In this document: piece by piece, positions 17,405 to 25,465 of the stretch
Layout of the letters: every line of letters starts with the position of its first letter
Position numbering within the stretch: position 1 is the stretch's first letter
Assembly (NCBI GenBank): GCA_963760405.1
Contig: CAVXCV010000009.1
Location: 310,001-374,000 of the forward strand
Length of the DNA stretch: 64,000 bases
Direction of reading: 5' to 3'
Source: RYN-230 sp963760405
GTDB lineage: Bacteria > Actinomycetota > Actinomycetes > Streptosporangiales > Streptosporangiaceae
Notes under the pieces: model-generated
Seen by the model: only the letters and a program-made list of their open reading frames with translations
Told to the model about the DNA's origin: nothing
Databases searched by the model: none
Translations under genes and position numbers: made by a program

Positions 17405-18163
17405 ATGACCAAGCAGGGGCGGGCGGTCCTGGTGACCGGGGGGGCGCGTGGCATCGGCCGGGCAGTGGCCGGTGCGTTCGCGGATCAAGGCGACCGGGTC
17501 GCGGTGCACTTCGGCTACTCAGCCGATCTGGCCGCCGAGGCCCTGACCGGGCTGCCGGGGCGCGGCCACGTGGCCGTGCAGGCTGACCTGGCCGACCCTG
17601 CAGCGGTGCGCCGTATGGTGGATCAGGCGGCCGAGGCCCTGGACGGCCTGGACGTGCTGGTGAACAACGCCGGGGTGTACACGCCGCACCCGATCACCCA
17701 GGTGTCCTACGAGGAATGGCAGGCGGCCTGGCGGGACACGCTGGCGGTCAACCTCGTGGGCGCGGCCAACGTGACCTGGTGCGCGGTGCAGCACATGATC
17801 CCGAGAGGCGGCGGCCGCATCGTCAACGTCTCCTCCCGCGGTGCCTTCCGCGGCGAGCCGGGCCAGCCCGCGTACGGGGCGAGCAAGGCCGGGCTGAACG
17901 CGTTCGGCCAGTCGCTGGCCCGGGCCCTGGCCCCGCACGGCATCTCGGTCACCACCGTGGCGCCGGGTTTCGTGCAGACCGACATGGCCGCCGCCAGCCT
18001 GACCGGGGCCAGGGGTGAGGAGATCCGCCAGCAGAGCCCGTTCGGCCGGGTGGCCACCCCGGCGGAGATCGCCGCCGCCGTGCTGTACCTGGCCTCGCCC
18101 AAAGCCGAGTGGGCCAGCGGCACCATCCTCGACCTCAACGGCGCCTCCTACCTCCGCCCCTGA
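17405..18163 (+). CDS. SDR family oxidoreductase (FabG-like)
   Basis: A 252-residue classical short-chain dehydrogenase/reductase. The cofactor motif TGGARGIG begins at residue 11, NNAG is at about 87-90, the catalytic serine is in IVNVSSRGA, and Tyr and Lys are in PAYGASKAG. The C-terminus shows PGFVQTDM and the closing GTILDLNGASYLRP, as in 3-oxoacyl-ACP reductase-like enzymes. It stands alone, divergent from the HIT gene. The substrate is unknown; no fatty-acid or polyketide genes are near. Confidence 0.93.
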   Translation: MTKQGRAVLVTGGARGIGRAVAGAFADQGDRVAVHFGYSADLAAEALTGLPGRGHVAVQADLADPAAVRRMVDQAAEALDGLDVLVNNAGVYTPHPITQVSYEEWQAAWRDTLAVNLVGAANVTWCAVQHMIPRGGGRIVNVSSRGAFRGEPGQPAYGASKAGLNAFGQSLARALAPHGISVTTVAPGFVQTDMAAASLTGARGEEIRQQSPFGRVATPAEIAAAVLYLASPKAEWASGTILDLNGASYLRP

Positions 18164-18545
18164 CCGCCCGGACATCAGCGCGGCGCATTTTCGGCCGCCG
18201 GTGGGCTGTTGCACATCCACCAGCACCTGCGGCCGGTCCGGCCTTCGCCGTCCGGCCCGCCCTGCCTCCCGGAATGCCGGCACCACCAGCACCACCGGCC
18301 ACATTGATCATGCCTGCGGCCACTCTTCACGACTTCCAGTCATGATCACGGGTGATTTGTCTAGAATTGTCCGTAGGGAACGCGTGAAAAGAAGTCAATC
18401 CGCAACGGCTCCCCGGTGACCCACTAGGTACCGCGCTGATGGAGGGCGCGCGGTTGAGTAGCTCCAGTAACAGCGGGCTCACTGGCCACACAGGGAGGTC
18501 TCGCGGGCCCGGGTGAGCGGACGGTCAGGGCCCGGGACGGGCCGG
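18164..18545. other. intergenic region without a recognisable gene
   Basis: This 380-base gap separates the convergent SDR gene and the conserved hypothetical gene. GGGCCCGGG occurs twice near the right end (about 18505 and 18530) as a direct repeat. I found no open frame with a plausible ribosome binding site and no RNA gene. Confidence 0.4.
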
Positions 18546-19028
18546 TCAGTACACCGTTAGGGCTTCGGTGGCGTCGCGGAGGCGGGCGCGCAGGTCGTCG
18601 CGGCTGGCCCGGTGGTAGAGCGGGCCCCCGCCGTCAGCGAGCAGCATGCGCACCTTGGCCACGCCCCGGACCGGTACCGGGCCGGGCTGGCGCAGCCGCC
18701 GGATCAGCTCGCCGAACTCGCCGGACGCGGCCCGGATCCGGTCCTGGCGGACCGGCACCGGCGCGGGGCTGCCCACCGCCAGCCGCCGCACCGGCGCGGC
18801 CGGGCCCGCGGCCATCGCCAGCAGGCGCTCCGCGCTCCGGGCCAGGTCGGCGCGGACCGACGGCCGGGCCAGCGCCTGGGCGCGCAACGCCAGCAGGGCG
18901 CTGGCGTCGGGGGAGGCGCCCCGGGCCAGGGCGGCGTCGAGCCGGGCCGCCCGCAGCGTCGCGACGATCCGGTCCCAGGGCCGGACCGGCGTCATGACCG
19001 GGCAATCGCTTTCCAGTAGCAGCAACAT
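18546..19028 (-). CDS. conserved actinobacterial protein of unknown function
   Basis: A 160-residue Ala/Arg/Leu-rich helical protein. I recognise the pattern RPWDRIVATLRAARLDAAL near the start, LALRAQALARPSVRADLARS in the middle, RRLRQPGPVPVRGVAKVRML and the closing GGGPLYHRASRDDLRARLRD, which recurs in small actinobacterial proteins without assigned function. ATG 19028 is chosen because GGGAGGTG stands six bases upstream; the frame continues further upstream but without similarity. No membrane segment or enzyme motif is visible. It is divergent from the CGNR regulator, sharing the region with the tandem palindromes, so it may be a target of that regulator. Confidence 0.75.
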   Translation of the reverse strand: MLLLLESDCPVMTPVRPWDRIVATLRAARLDAALARGASPDASALLALRAQALARPSVRADLARSAERLLAMAAGPAAPVRRLAVGSPAPVPVRQDRIRAASGEFGELIRRLRQPGPVPVRGVAKVRMLLADGGGPLYHRASRDDLRARLRDATEALTVY

Positions 19029-19160
19029 GACGCACCTCCCGGTCAGCAGCCAGCGGGCGGGCAGCCCGCGCTGGCGTCCGGCTCCCATCCATCGTGCCCG
19101 GCCAGCCCTGGACCCGCTATGGGCAACGGGCAACAGGTGCCTGACCGTCCAGCCACTTTG

Positions 19161-19220
19161 TGACCTGTCAACTAGTATTACAGGTCACGCATGACCCGTC
19201 AAGTTGCTTAAGAGGTCACG
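19161..19220. promoter_or_regulatory. two tandem 29-bp palindromes, candidate operator
   Basis: Copy one (19161-19189) begins TGACCTGTCAA and ends TTACAGGTCACG; inside it GTGACCTGT and ACAGGTCAC are perfect inverted arms. Copy two (19192-19220) begins TGACCCGTCAA and ends AGAGGTCACG. The start-to-start distance is 31 bases, about three helical turns, so two dimers could bind the same face. The block ends 20 bases before the GTG of the CGNR regulator, fitting autoregulation. Confidence 0.6.
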
Positions 19221-19240
19221 GAACGGCCTATGCTAGGCGG

Positions 19241-19816
19241 GTGACGATTCCCCCGTGGGTCCCTGACGGGCACAAGCACGCGCCCGAGCCCCTGCTCCTG
19301 GTGGAGTCCTTCGTGAACACCCGGGATCTCGATCTGGGCACCGACCTGCTGGCCGAGACCGGCCCGGCGAACACCTGGCTACGCCAGGCCGGGCTGCTCA
19401 GCCCGGACCGGGCCGCTGACACCGGCGACCTGCAGGCTGCCCGCGCGGTCCGGGAGAGCATCCGGGGGCTGCTCACCCACAACGGCGGCGGCCCGCCGCC
19501 CGGGGGCCCGGAACTCAGCCCGCTGCGGGCCCTGGCGGCCGAGCCGTTGCAGCTGGACATCAGCCCGGACGGGCAGATCGAGGTGGCCGCCCAGCCGGAT
19601 GGGCGGCTCCAGGCTGGCCTGCTCCGCCTGCTGGTCATCATCCGCGACGCGCAGCAGGACGGCAGCTGGCCACGGCTGAAGGCATGCGCCAACCCGGAGT
19701 GCCGCTGGGCCTTTTTCGACAGGTCGCACAGCCGCCGCGGAACCTGGTGCGACATGGCCAGCTGCGGGAACCTGATCAAGAACCGTAACCTGCGAGCCCG
19801 CCGCCGGGAGAGCTGA
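19241..19816 (+). CDS. CGNR zinc-finger (ABATE-type) transcriptional regulator
   Basis: A 191-residue protein with the N-terminal ABATE-like helical domain (LLLVESFVNTRDL near residues 15-28) and a C-terminal CGNR zinc finger. The finger is complete: KACANPECRWAFFDRSHSRR, then WCDMASCGNLIKNR, with four cysteines. Such proteins are stress- or nutrient-linked DNA-binding regulators in actinobacteria; ligands are mostly unknown. The GTG at 19241 follows TAGGCGG, and homology begins there. Two tandem palindromes directly upstream are likely its binding sites. Its 3-prime end overlaps the end of the convergent APH-like gene by 41 bases. Confidence 0.88.
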   Translation: MTIPPWVPDGHKHAPEPLLLVESFVNTRDLDLGTDLLAETGPANTWLRQAGLLSPDRAADTGDLQAARAVRESIRGLLTHNGGGPPPGGPELSPLRALAAEPLQLDISPDGQIEVAAQPDGRLQAGLLRLLVIIRDAQQDGSWPRLKACANPECRWAFFDRSHSRRGTWCDMASCGNLIKNRNLRARRRES

Positions 19817-20709
19817 TGTCGTCGATGATCAGTCGGCCCAGCCGCAGGTGGTGCCGGGTGGCCGCGGCCGCCGGGTAGTTCCGCACCGACCACTCCACCT
19901 GCCGCAGCACCATGTGCGCGAGATAGGCCCGGGCCACCCGGCTGCCCGCCAGTTCGAGTAGTTGCGCGCCGATGCGGCGCCGCAAGACCTCATGGTCATA
20001 GACGTAGAACAGCAGTGTGGCGAGGTCGAAGGCACGGTCACCGGCCAGCAGCGGCGGGTTGATGTCGATCACCCCGGTGATGCTGTCGCCGGCCGCGTCC
20101 GCCGAGTGCAGCAGGTTCTGGAAGTGAAAGTCGAAGTGCACGAAATCGGCGGCGGCCGGGATGGCCGGGCAGCAGCTGTCACCGACCCGGCGCAGCGCGG
20201 CCAGCAGGTCGCGGGTGTCCGGGCTGGCCTCCAGGGTGGCGTGCAGGCAGTATCCGTCGCCGCCGGCCGTCAGCGTCTGGCTGATCAGGGCGGCCCAGTC
20301 GGCCGACCCGTCGCCCAGCCAGGCCTGCGCGTCGTTCAGCCGGAACAGGTCCGGGAGCAGCCGGCTGATCCCGTCGTAGTCGGGCTCGCCGTAGTCCAGG
20401 CCGAGGGCAGGCCGGGCAGCCGCTCCTGGATCCAGAACCCGAACCGCATCGTGGCGCCGATGGCCTGGAACCGCGCGGCCGGGTAGGCCCGGTCCCGCGC
20501 CGGCCGAGCATCTCGTCCAGTGCGTGCAGGTAGCTGACTGCGGCCCCGGCCGGTCCCGGAGCGATCTTGAGCAGCCCGGTCTGGCCGTCGGCGCCGGTCA
20601 CCCAGAACGCCGCGGCCGACTGACCGTCCCTCGCCGGGGACACGAGCGGCAGGTCGAGCCCGGCCTGCTCCCGGATGAGCTGGCGCACCTGCTCTGCGGT
20701 GAACCCCAT
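19776..20709 (-). pseudogene. aminoglycoside phosphotransferase (APH)-like kinase, two frameshifts
   Basis: From ATG 20709 the frame reads MGFTAEQVRQLIREQAGL and the nucleotide-binding part AAAFWVTGADGQTGLLKIAP, then shifts near 20500. The next frame gives AYPAARFQAIGATMRFGFWI followed by QERLPGLPSA, and near 20400 a third frame continues LPDLFRLNDAQAWLGDG to the catalytic region FVHFDFHFQNLL and GVIDINPPLLAGDRAFDLAT, ending at 19776. HFDFHFQNLL and the later IDINPP aspartate are the kinase's Brenner-type catalytic and metal motifs. With indels corrected the protein would be about 310 residues. APH-fold kinases phosphorylate antibiotics, sugars or choline, and the substrate is open. Confidence 0.7.
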
Positions 20710-21250
20710 CAGGTCTTGACCGCGGCCCCGCACCAGGCGGCGACCTCGGCTGGGCTGGGCGGGCCCGGGGCGACGGCCTGCTGTCCGGCGTCGCGGCCGG
20801 CGGCGAAATTGTCCTTTCCGCCGAGCCAATAGTCGGACCTGCGCGCCGGATAGGCGTGTGTGGTGTCGATCCGGGCGGTCTCCGGGCGGTCTTATTGGCG
20901 CCCACAGTGCGCCCCCGCAGCCAATTCGCTGTCATTGTGTACCCCAGCCCGCCGCCTCGGTACCACCTCGATTGGCAGCATAACCGGGGTCGGCCCGGCA
21001 AATAAGGCCCGGTCCGGGCAGATCGGTGGCCGGCTCCGCCCGCCGCCGCGAGCCGCCCGGGCGGCCCAGGCCATGGCGCTCCGGGAAAGGCCCGATCCGG
21101 GCGTTATACGATCAGTCGGCGAGGACCGTGGTGGTGACGTGGCCGGGTCACGGATTCCTGGAGCAGACGCCGCGGGCCCACCACGCCGGGTATCGCCCGG
21201 TGCCCATCAGCCAGTGTTCATCGCCTAGTGCTCATCACCCGGGGAGGCAG
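20710..21250. other. intergenic region upstream of the FUSC gene
   Basis: This 540-base gap lies between the divergent starts of the APH-like gene and the FUSC-type gene. The frames that cross it are not family-like. TTATAC at 21105-21110 is a possible -10 element for the FUSC-type gene; no -35 is obvious. I see no RNA gene or strong repeat. Confidence 0.4.
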
Positions 21251-23848
21251 ATGAGGATCCCCCGGCTCCGGATCGCCGATCCCGGGCTCACCTCGCTGAA
21301 GGCCGCGGCCCGCCCGGCGATCGTGATGCCTGCCGTGTTCGCGATCGCGGACAAGGTCATCCAGCAGCCGCAGACCGCGACGTTCGCCGCATTCGGCTCG
21401 TTCGCCATGCTGGTGTTCGCCAGCTTCTCCGGCCCCTGGCGCAGCCGCCTCACCGCCTACCTGATGCTGGCGGTGTCCGGCGCGGCCCTGGTCGTGCTGG
21501 GCACGCTGTGCTCGGGCAACGCCTGGCTCGCCGCCGGGGCCATGGCCGTGGTCGGCTTCCTGATCCTGTTCTCCGGGGTGATCAACGGGTACTTCGCCGC
21601 CGGGAGCAGCGCGGCCATCCTCGCCTTCATCATCGCCGATGTCGTCCCGGCACCTGCCGCCGAGATTGGCTGGCGGCTGGCGGGCTGGGGCATGGCCGCG
21701 GCCGCCGGGATCGCCGCAGCCATGCTGCTCTGGCCGCCGCGCGACCGGGCCAGCCTGCGGGCGGACGCCGCCCGTGCCTGCCTGACCCTGGCTGACCTGG
21801 CCGGTGCGCTCGCCGGGCCCCGGCAGGTACCCCAGGCCCAGGTCGCCGCGGCCCAGCAGGCCGTGCGCGGGCTGCATAACCGGCTGGCCGCGATCCCGCA
21901 CCGGCCGACCGGGCCCACCAGCCGGGTCGCGGCCCTCGCCGCTCTGGTCGATGAGCTCGGCTGGCTAGCCGACTCGTTCGCTGCCCTGGGCGAATCACCC
22001 GCGGCGAAACTGTGTGCCGCGGAGAACGCGGAAACCATGCTGGCGGTGGCCGCCGTGCTGCGGGCCAGCAGCGCCGAGTTGTCCGGCCAGCGGGACCAGG
22101 CCGGGCTGGACGGATCCGGCCTGGACCGGGCCGTCCGCCAGCAGACCGGGCCGGACCAGGCCGCGGTCAACCGGGCCATGCAGGACGGGGCCGCCCGGGA
22201 CGGGGCGAGACCGGACTGGGAGTGCACCGAGCGGCTGGACCACGCGCGGCAGGCCGCGGTGCAGGGACTGGCCCGGCAGATCGTCGGGCAGCCGGTCCTG
22301 CCCGACGAAAAGTCGCTGGCCATGATGGTGGACCGCCCGTTCCGGGTGCACGCCATCTCCTACACCACCCGGCAGATCGCCGGGTACGCCCGGGCTGTCA
22401 GTGCCGGGCCCGACGCGGCCAGCGTCACCACCGCCCCGCCGGTGGTGACCGCCAGCGCCGCCGCGGCCGGCACCGCCGGCACAGCGTCGTCCGGCACAGC
22501 GTCGTCCGGCACAGCGTCGTCCGGCACAGCGTCGTCCGGCACAGCGTCGTCCGGCACAGCGTCGTCCGGCACAGCGTCGTCCAGCACAGCGTTGTCCAGC
22601 ACGGGCGCATCCGACCCGGGCGCATCCGGTCCGGGCGGCCCGCGGCGTGCGCGGCCGGGCAGCGTGCTCTCGCGGCTGGTGCTGTGGGTCGAGGAAGACT
22701 TCGCGGCCGCACACGCCACGGCCCGGTCGGTCTGGTTCCGCAACAGCGTCCGGGGCGCGGTGGGCCTCGCCATCGCCGTGTTCATCGCCCAGAAAACCGG
22801 CCTGCAGCACTCCTTCTGGGTGGTCCTGGGCACCTTGTCCGTGCTCCGCTCGAACGCGCTGGGCACCGGCTGGACCGTGCTGACCGCGCTGGCCGGGACC
22901 GCGGTGGGCATCCTGGCGGGCGCGGCCATCCTGATCCCGGTCGGCAGCCACGACACCGTGCTGTGGGCCATCCTCCCGGTCGCGGTCCTGCTCGCTGCCT
23001 ACGCGCCGCGGGTGATCTCGTTCGCGGCCGGCCAGGCCGCGTTCACCGTCGTCATCCTCATCCTGTTCAACATCATCCAGCCCGCGGGCTGGCGGGTCGG
23101 GCTGGTCCGGATCGAGGATGTCGCGATCGGCTTCGCGGTCAGCCTGGGCGTCGGCCTGGTGTTCTGGCCGCGCGGCGCGGCCACCTTGCTGCGCGCGAAC
23201 CTGGCCGAGGCCTACTCTCGCAGCGCGGACTACGTGGCGGCCATGGTGGCCCAGCTGACCGCACCCACCTGGCCTGGTGATCCGGTGCAGGCAGGCACCG
23301 CGGCCACGGCCGCGGTGCACCGGCTCGATGACTCGTTCAGCCAGTACATTGGCGAGCGGTCGGCCACGCGGATCGATCCGGACACGATCACCCGGATGGT
23401 GGCCGGGGCCGCCCGGGTGCTGCGCACCGGGCAGTCCCTGGCCGACCTGGACCGGGCCGCGGTCAGCGGCCCGGAGCCGCTGCCCGCGGGCGCGGCTCCC
23501 TGCGGGGCCAGCCTGCCCGCTGAGGCTCAGGCGCTCCGCTCCTGGTTCGTCACGCTGGGCGACTCCGTGGTCAACGGCACGTCCACGCCCCCGCCCCAGC
23601 ACCGGGACCCCGCGGCCCGGCGCGAGCTGCTGCAGTGCGCCCGCGAAGCGATCGGCAGCGGTGACCCACTGGCCGCCCGGGGGGCGCTGCTGGCGCTGTG
23701 GACCAGTGAGCACCTGGACGCGTTGTGGCGGCTGGAGAAGCACCTGGCTCCGCTGTCACCGCCGGGCACAGCGGCCCCGACCGCGCGGCCCGCGGCGGTG
23801 GAACCCAGCACCGAGCCCGCGGCCGCGGAGCCGGGGACCGCTCCCTGA
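21251..23848 (+). CDS. FUSC-type aromatic acid exporter-like membrane protein
   Basis: An 865-residue protein with two membrane blocks of about six helices each (residues 20-165 and about 490-655) and two large cytoplasmic parts, as in the FUSC/YccS/AaeB-like family thought to export aromatic or other small molecules. The second block shows the family-like phrases VWFRNSVRGAVGLAIAVFIA and HSFWVVLGTLSVLRSNALGTG. ATG 21251 follows GGGGAGG and opens at the first conserved part; the longer frame from 21026 is unlikely. Between the blocks a 15-base tandem repeat encodes TASSG units. It ends exactly where the convergent DUF6458 gene ends. Confidence 0.85.
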   Translation: MRIPRLRIADPGLTSLKAAARPAIVMPAVFAIADKVIQQPQTATFAAFGSFAMLVFASFSGPWRSRLTAYLMLAVSGAALVVLGTLCSGNAWLAAGAMAVVGFLILFSGVINGYFAAGSSAAILAFIIADVVPAPAAEIGWRLAGWGMAAAAGIAAAMLLWPPRDRASLRADAARACLTLADLAGALAGPRQVPQAQVAAAQQAVRGLHNRLAAIPHRPTGPTSRVAALAALVDELGWLADSFAALGESPAAKLCAAENAETMLAVAAVLRASSAELSGQRDQAGLDGSGLDRAVRQQTGPDQAAVNRAMQDGAARDGARPDWECTERLDHARQAAVQGLARQIVGQPVLPDEKSLAMMVDRPFRVHAISYTTRQIAGYARAVSAGPDAASVTTAPPVVTASAAAAGTAGTASSGTASSGTASSGTASSGTASSGTASSGTASSSTALSSTGASDPGASGPGGPRRARPGSVLSRLVLWVEEDFAAAHATARSVWFRNSVRGAVGLAIAVFIAQKTGLQHSFWVVLGTLSVLRSNALGTGWTVLTALAGTAVGILAGAAILIPVGSHDTVLWAILPVAVLLAAYAPRVISFAAGQAAFTVVILILFNIIQPAGWRVGLVRIEDVAIGFAVSLGVGLVFWPRGAATLLRANLAEAYSRSADYVAAMVAQLTAPTWPGDPVQAGTAATAAVHRLDDSFSQYIGERSATRIDPDTITRMVAGAARVLRTGQSLADLDRAAVSGPEPLPAGAAPCGASLPAEAQALRSWFVTLGDSVVNGTSTPPPQHRDPAARRELLQCAREAIGSGDPLAARGALLALWTSEHLDALWRLEKHLAPLSPPGTAAPTARPAAVEPSTEPAAAEPGTAP
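22478..22597 (+). repeat. 15-bp tandem repeat inside the FUSC gene
   Basis: GGCACAGCGTCGTCC is repeated seven times without change (22478-22582) and once with changes (22583-22597). Each unit adds five residues (GTASS), giving a flexible linker between the two membrane blocks. In-frame units can expand or contract without breaking the gene. Confidence 0.95.
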
Positions 23849-24082
23849 TTACAGCGGGGGCTCGTGGTACCGGCGCTCCTCATACACCTCGGACGGCGGG
23901 ACCGTGCTGGTCCGCTGCCGCCGGGACATGAGGAAGGCCAGCGAGATGATCAGCCCGATGACGCCGCCGATCATCACGATCAGCCCGACCAGCCGCAGGT
24001 TCACGTACGCGGGAGACCAGTTGATGGCGAATCGTAGGATCGCGCCGACCACGATGAGCGCGATGCTGCCGCCAATGGTCAT
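23849..24082 (-). CDS. DUF6458-like small membrane protein
   Basis: A 77-residue protein with two hydrophobic helices, MTIGGSIALIVVGAILRFAI and LRLVGLIVMIGGVIGLIISL, followed by a basic, then proline- and tyrosine-containing tail (TSTVPPSEVYEERRYHEPPL). This layout matches the small actinobacterial DUF6458 membrane proteins of unknown function. The ATG at 24082 follows AGGTAGCTGGTC. Its stop codon abuts the stop of the convergent FUSC gene. Confidence 0.85.
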   Translation of the reverse strand: MTIGGSIALIVVGAILRFAINWSPAYVNLRLVGLIVMIGGVIGLIISLAFLMSRRQRTSTVPPSEVYEERRYHEPPL

Positions 24083-24234
24083 GACCAGCTACCTCCTGTC
24101 GCCCCGGGCGGAGCCCGCTGGCAGCCGCGGGACCGGGACCGGGCGGGCGCCCGGGCCGCTGCTGTCCCGCAGCGCGTGCGCCCCCCTGCTTCCCCGGAAA
24201 CCCCGGCACACACCTGTCTGCGCGCGGCCGTGCG

Positions 24235-25233
24235 CTAGCCGGGCGTGAGGGCGCTGGGCTGGTAGGCGGCGCGCAGGCGTTGCTCGGCCGCAGGCACCGC
24301 GCCGAGATGGTCGAGCCCGAGCAGGGCGGCGCCCGCGATCGGCGGCACCGGCACGACCCAGGCCCGCGCCGCTGGCGCCCGGGCGGCCAGGCGCTGGGTA
24401 AGGTTCCCGTTCAGCCCGGGGTCGCGTGCGGTCAGTATCCCGCCGCCGAGCACCACGGGAGTGTCCAGCTGACCCAGGCCGAGCCGCCCGATAACCGTGC
24501 TGACCATGAGGCACAACTCGTCGGCCAGCCGGCTGACCAGTTCGCTGGCGACCGCGTCGCCCTTGGCCGCCAGGGCGAGCACGGCCGGCGCCAGGCCGGC
24601 CAGGTCGTCAACGTCGATGCGGCCCTGGTGGATGCCGATGGCCACGTCACGCACGGTGGGCACGGCGAAGTGGGCGGCTACCGCCGGGCGCAGCGCGGTC
24701 GGGCGGCCCCGGCCGTCTTCGGCGCGGATGGCCCACCACAGCGCCTCGCTGCCCAGGCCGAGCCCGCCGCCCCAGTCTCCGGTGATATGGCCGAGCGCGA
24801 GGAAGCCGGTGGTCCGTCCGTCCGGGTGCACGCCCACGCAGTTGATGCCCGCGCCGCAGGTGACCGCGACGCCCCAGGGCCGCCCGGCCGGGAGGACCAG
24901 CCCCGCCCGGAGCACCGCGAACGTGTCGTTGGCCACCGTGGTGCTCACGCTCCAGCCCTGCGCCGCCAGCATCGCGGCCAGTTGCTCCTCCTCCTCGGGC
25001 AGGTCCGCGTTGGCCATGCAGGCGATGGTGTGCGTGGCCAGCGCCGGGCCGGCCGGGAGGCCAGCCTCCCGGGCCGCCGCGCTGATCGTCGCGCCGATCG
25101 CGGTCAGCACCTGCTGGGTCGGGAACGTGCGCACCCCCGGCCCGCGCCCGCTGGCCAGCACCGTCCCGTCCGCGGCCACCAGCGCGATGTCGGTCTTGCT
25201 GTTCCCGCCGTCGATGGCCAGGACAGCGGGCAA
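24235..25233 (-). CDS. BadF/BadG-type ATPase: N-acetylglucosamine kinase-like sugar kinase
   Basis: The protein has the ASKHA ATPase fold of the BadF/BadG/BcrA family, which includes eukaryotic-type N-acetylglucosamine kinases. VLAIDGGNSKTDIAL is the phosphate-1 motif, GVAVTCGAGINCVGV the phosphate-2 region, GDWGGGLGLGSEALWW follows, and VVLGGGIL is the adenosine motif near the C-terminus. It is the last gene of the sugar-uptake operon. Its start is unclear: TTG 25233 gives 332 residues beginning LPAVLAIDGG, but a block of G/C repeats stands where the ribosome binding site should be. The open frame runs through these repeats to 25473. A sugar-phosphorylating role fits the operon; the sugar is inferred only from family. 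Confidence 0.82.
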   Translation of the reverse strand: MPAVLAIDGGNSKTDIALVAADGTVLASGRGPGVRTFPTQQVLTAIGATISAAAREAGLPAGPALATHTIACMANADLPEEEEQLAAMLAAQGWSVSTTVANDTFAVLRAGLVLPAGRPWGVAVTCGAGINCVGVHPDGRTTGFLALGHITGDWGGGLGLGSEALWWAIRAEDGRGRPTALRPAVAAHFAVPTVRDVAIGIHQGRIDVDDLAGLAPAVLALAAKGDAVASELVSRLADELCLMVSTVIGRLGLGQLDTPVVLGGGILTARDPGLNGNLTQRLAARAPAARAWVVPVPPIAGAALLGLDHLGAVPAAEQRLRAAYQPSALTPG

Positions 25234-25235
25234 TG

Positions 25236-25459
25236 TTGGCCCGGGGGGGCGACCCCCCGGAACCCCCCGCGAGTCGCTGGCAGTGTTGGCCCGGGGGGGC
25301 GATGCCCCGGACCCCCCCGCGCGTCGCTGGCTCGGAGGGGACACGCCTGCGGCGCGCCCCGCCTCACCAGCGAGAGGCCCGGGGGGGCGACCCCCCGGAA
25401 CCCCCCGCGAGTCGCTGGCAGTGTTGGCCCGGGGGGGCGACCCCCCGGAACCCCCCGGG
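25236..25459. repeat. four copies of a 50-bp G/C-tract repeat between GH4 and kinase genes
   Basis: The unit starts TTGGCCCGGGGGGGCGACC, continues CCCCGGAACCCCCCGCGAG and ends TCGCTGGCAGTG. Copies begin at 25236 and 25286, then at 25376 (left end shortened) and 25424 (right end cut at about 25459). A 40-base unrelated spacer separates the second and third copies. Each unit can form a GGGGGG-CGA-CCCCCC hairpin. It fills nearly the whole gap between the GH4 stop and the kinase start, so it may act as a terminator, attenuator or repetitive extragenic element. Confidence 0.85.
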
Positions 25460-25465
25460 CTAGCA

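Noticed and set aside
18164..18545. Possible tRNA or small RNA gene in the gap after the SDR gene
   Set aside because: No cloverleaf, no T-loop GTTCRANYC and no terminator of the usual kind could be found.
22478..22597. 15-bp repeats as a CRISPR array
   Set aside because: The units are contiguous with no spacers and code for a linker inside an open gene.
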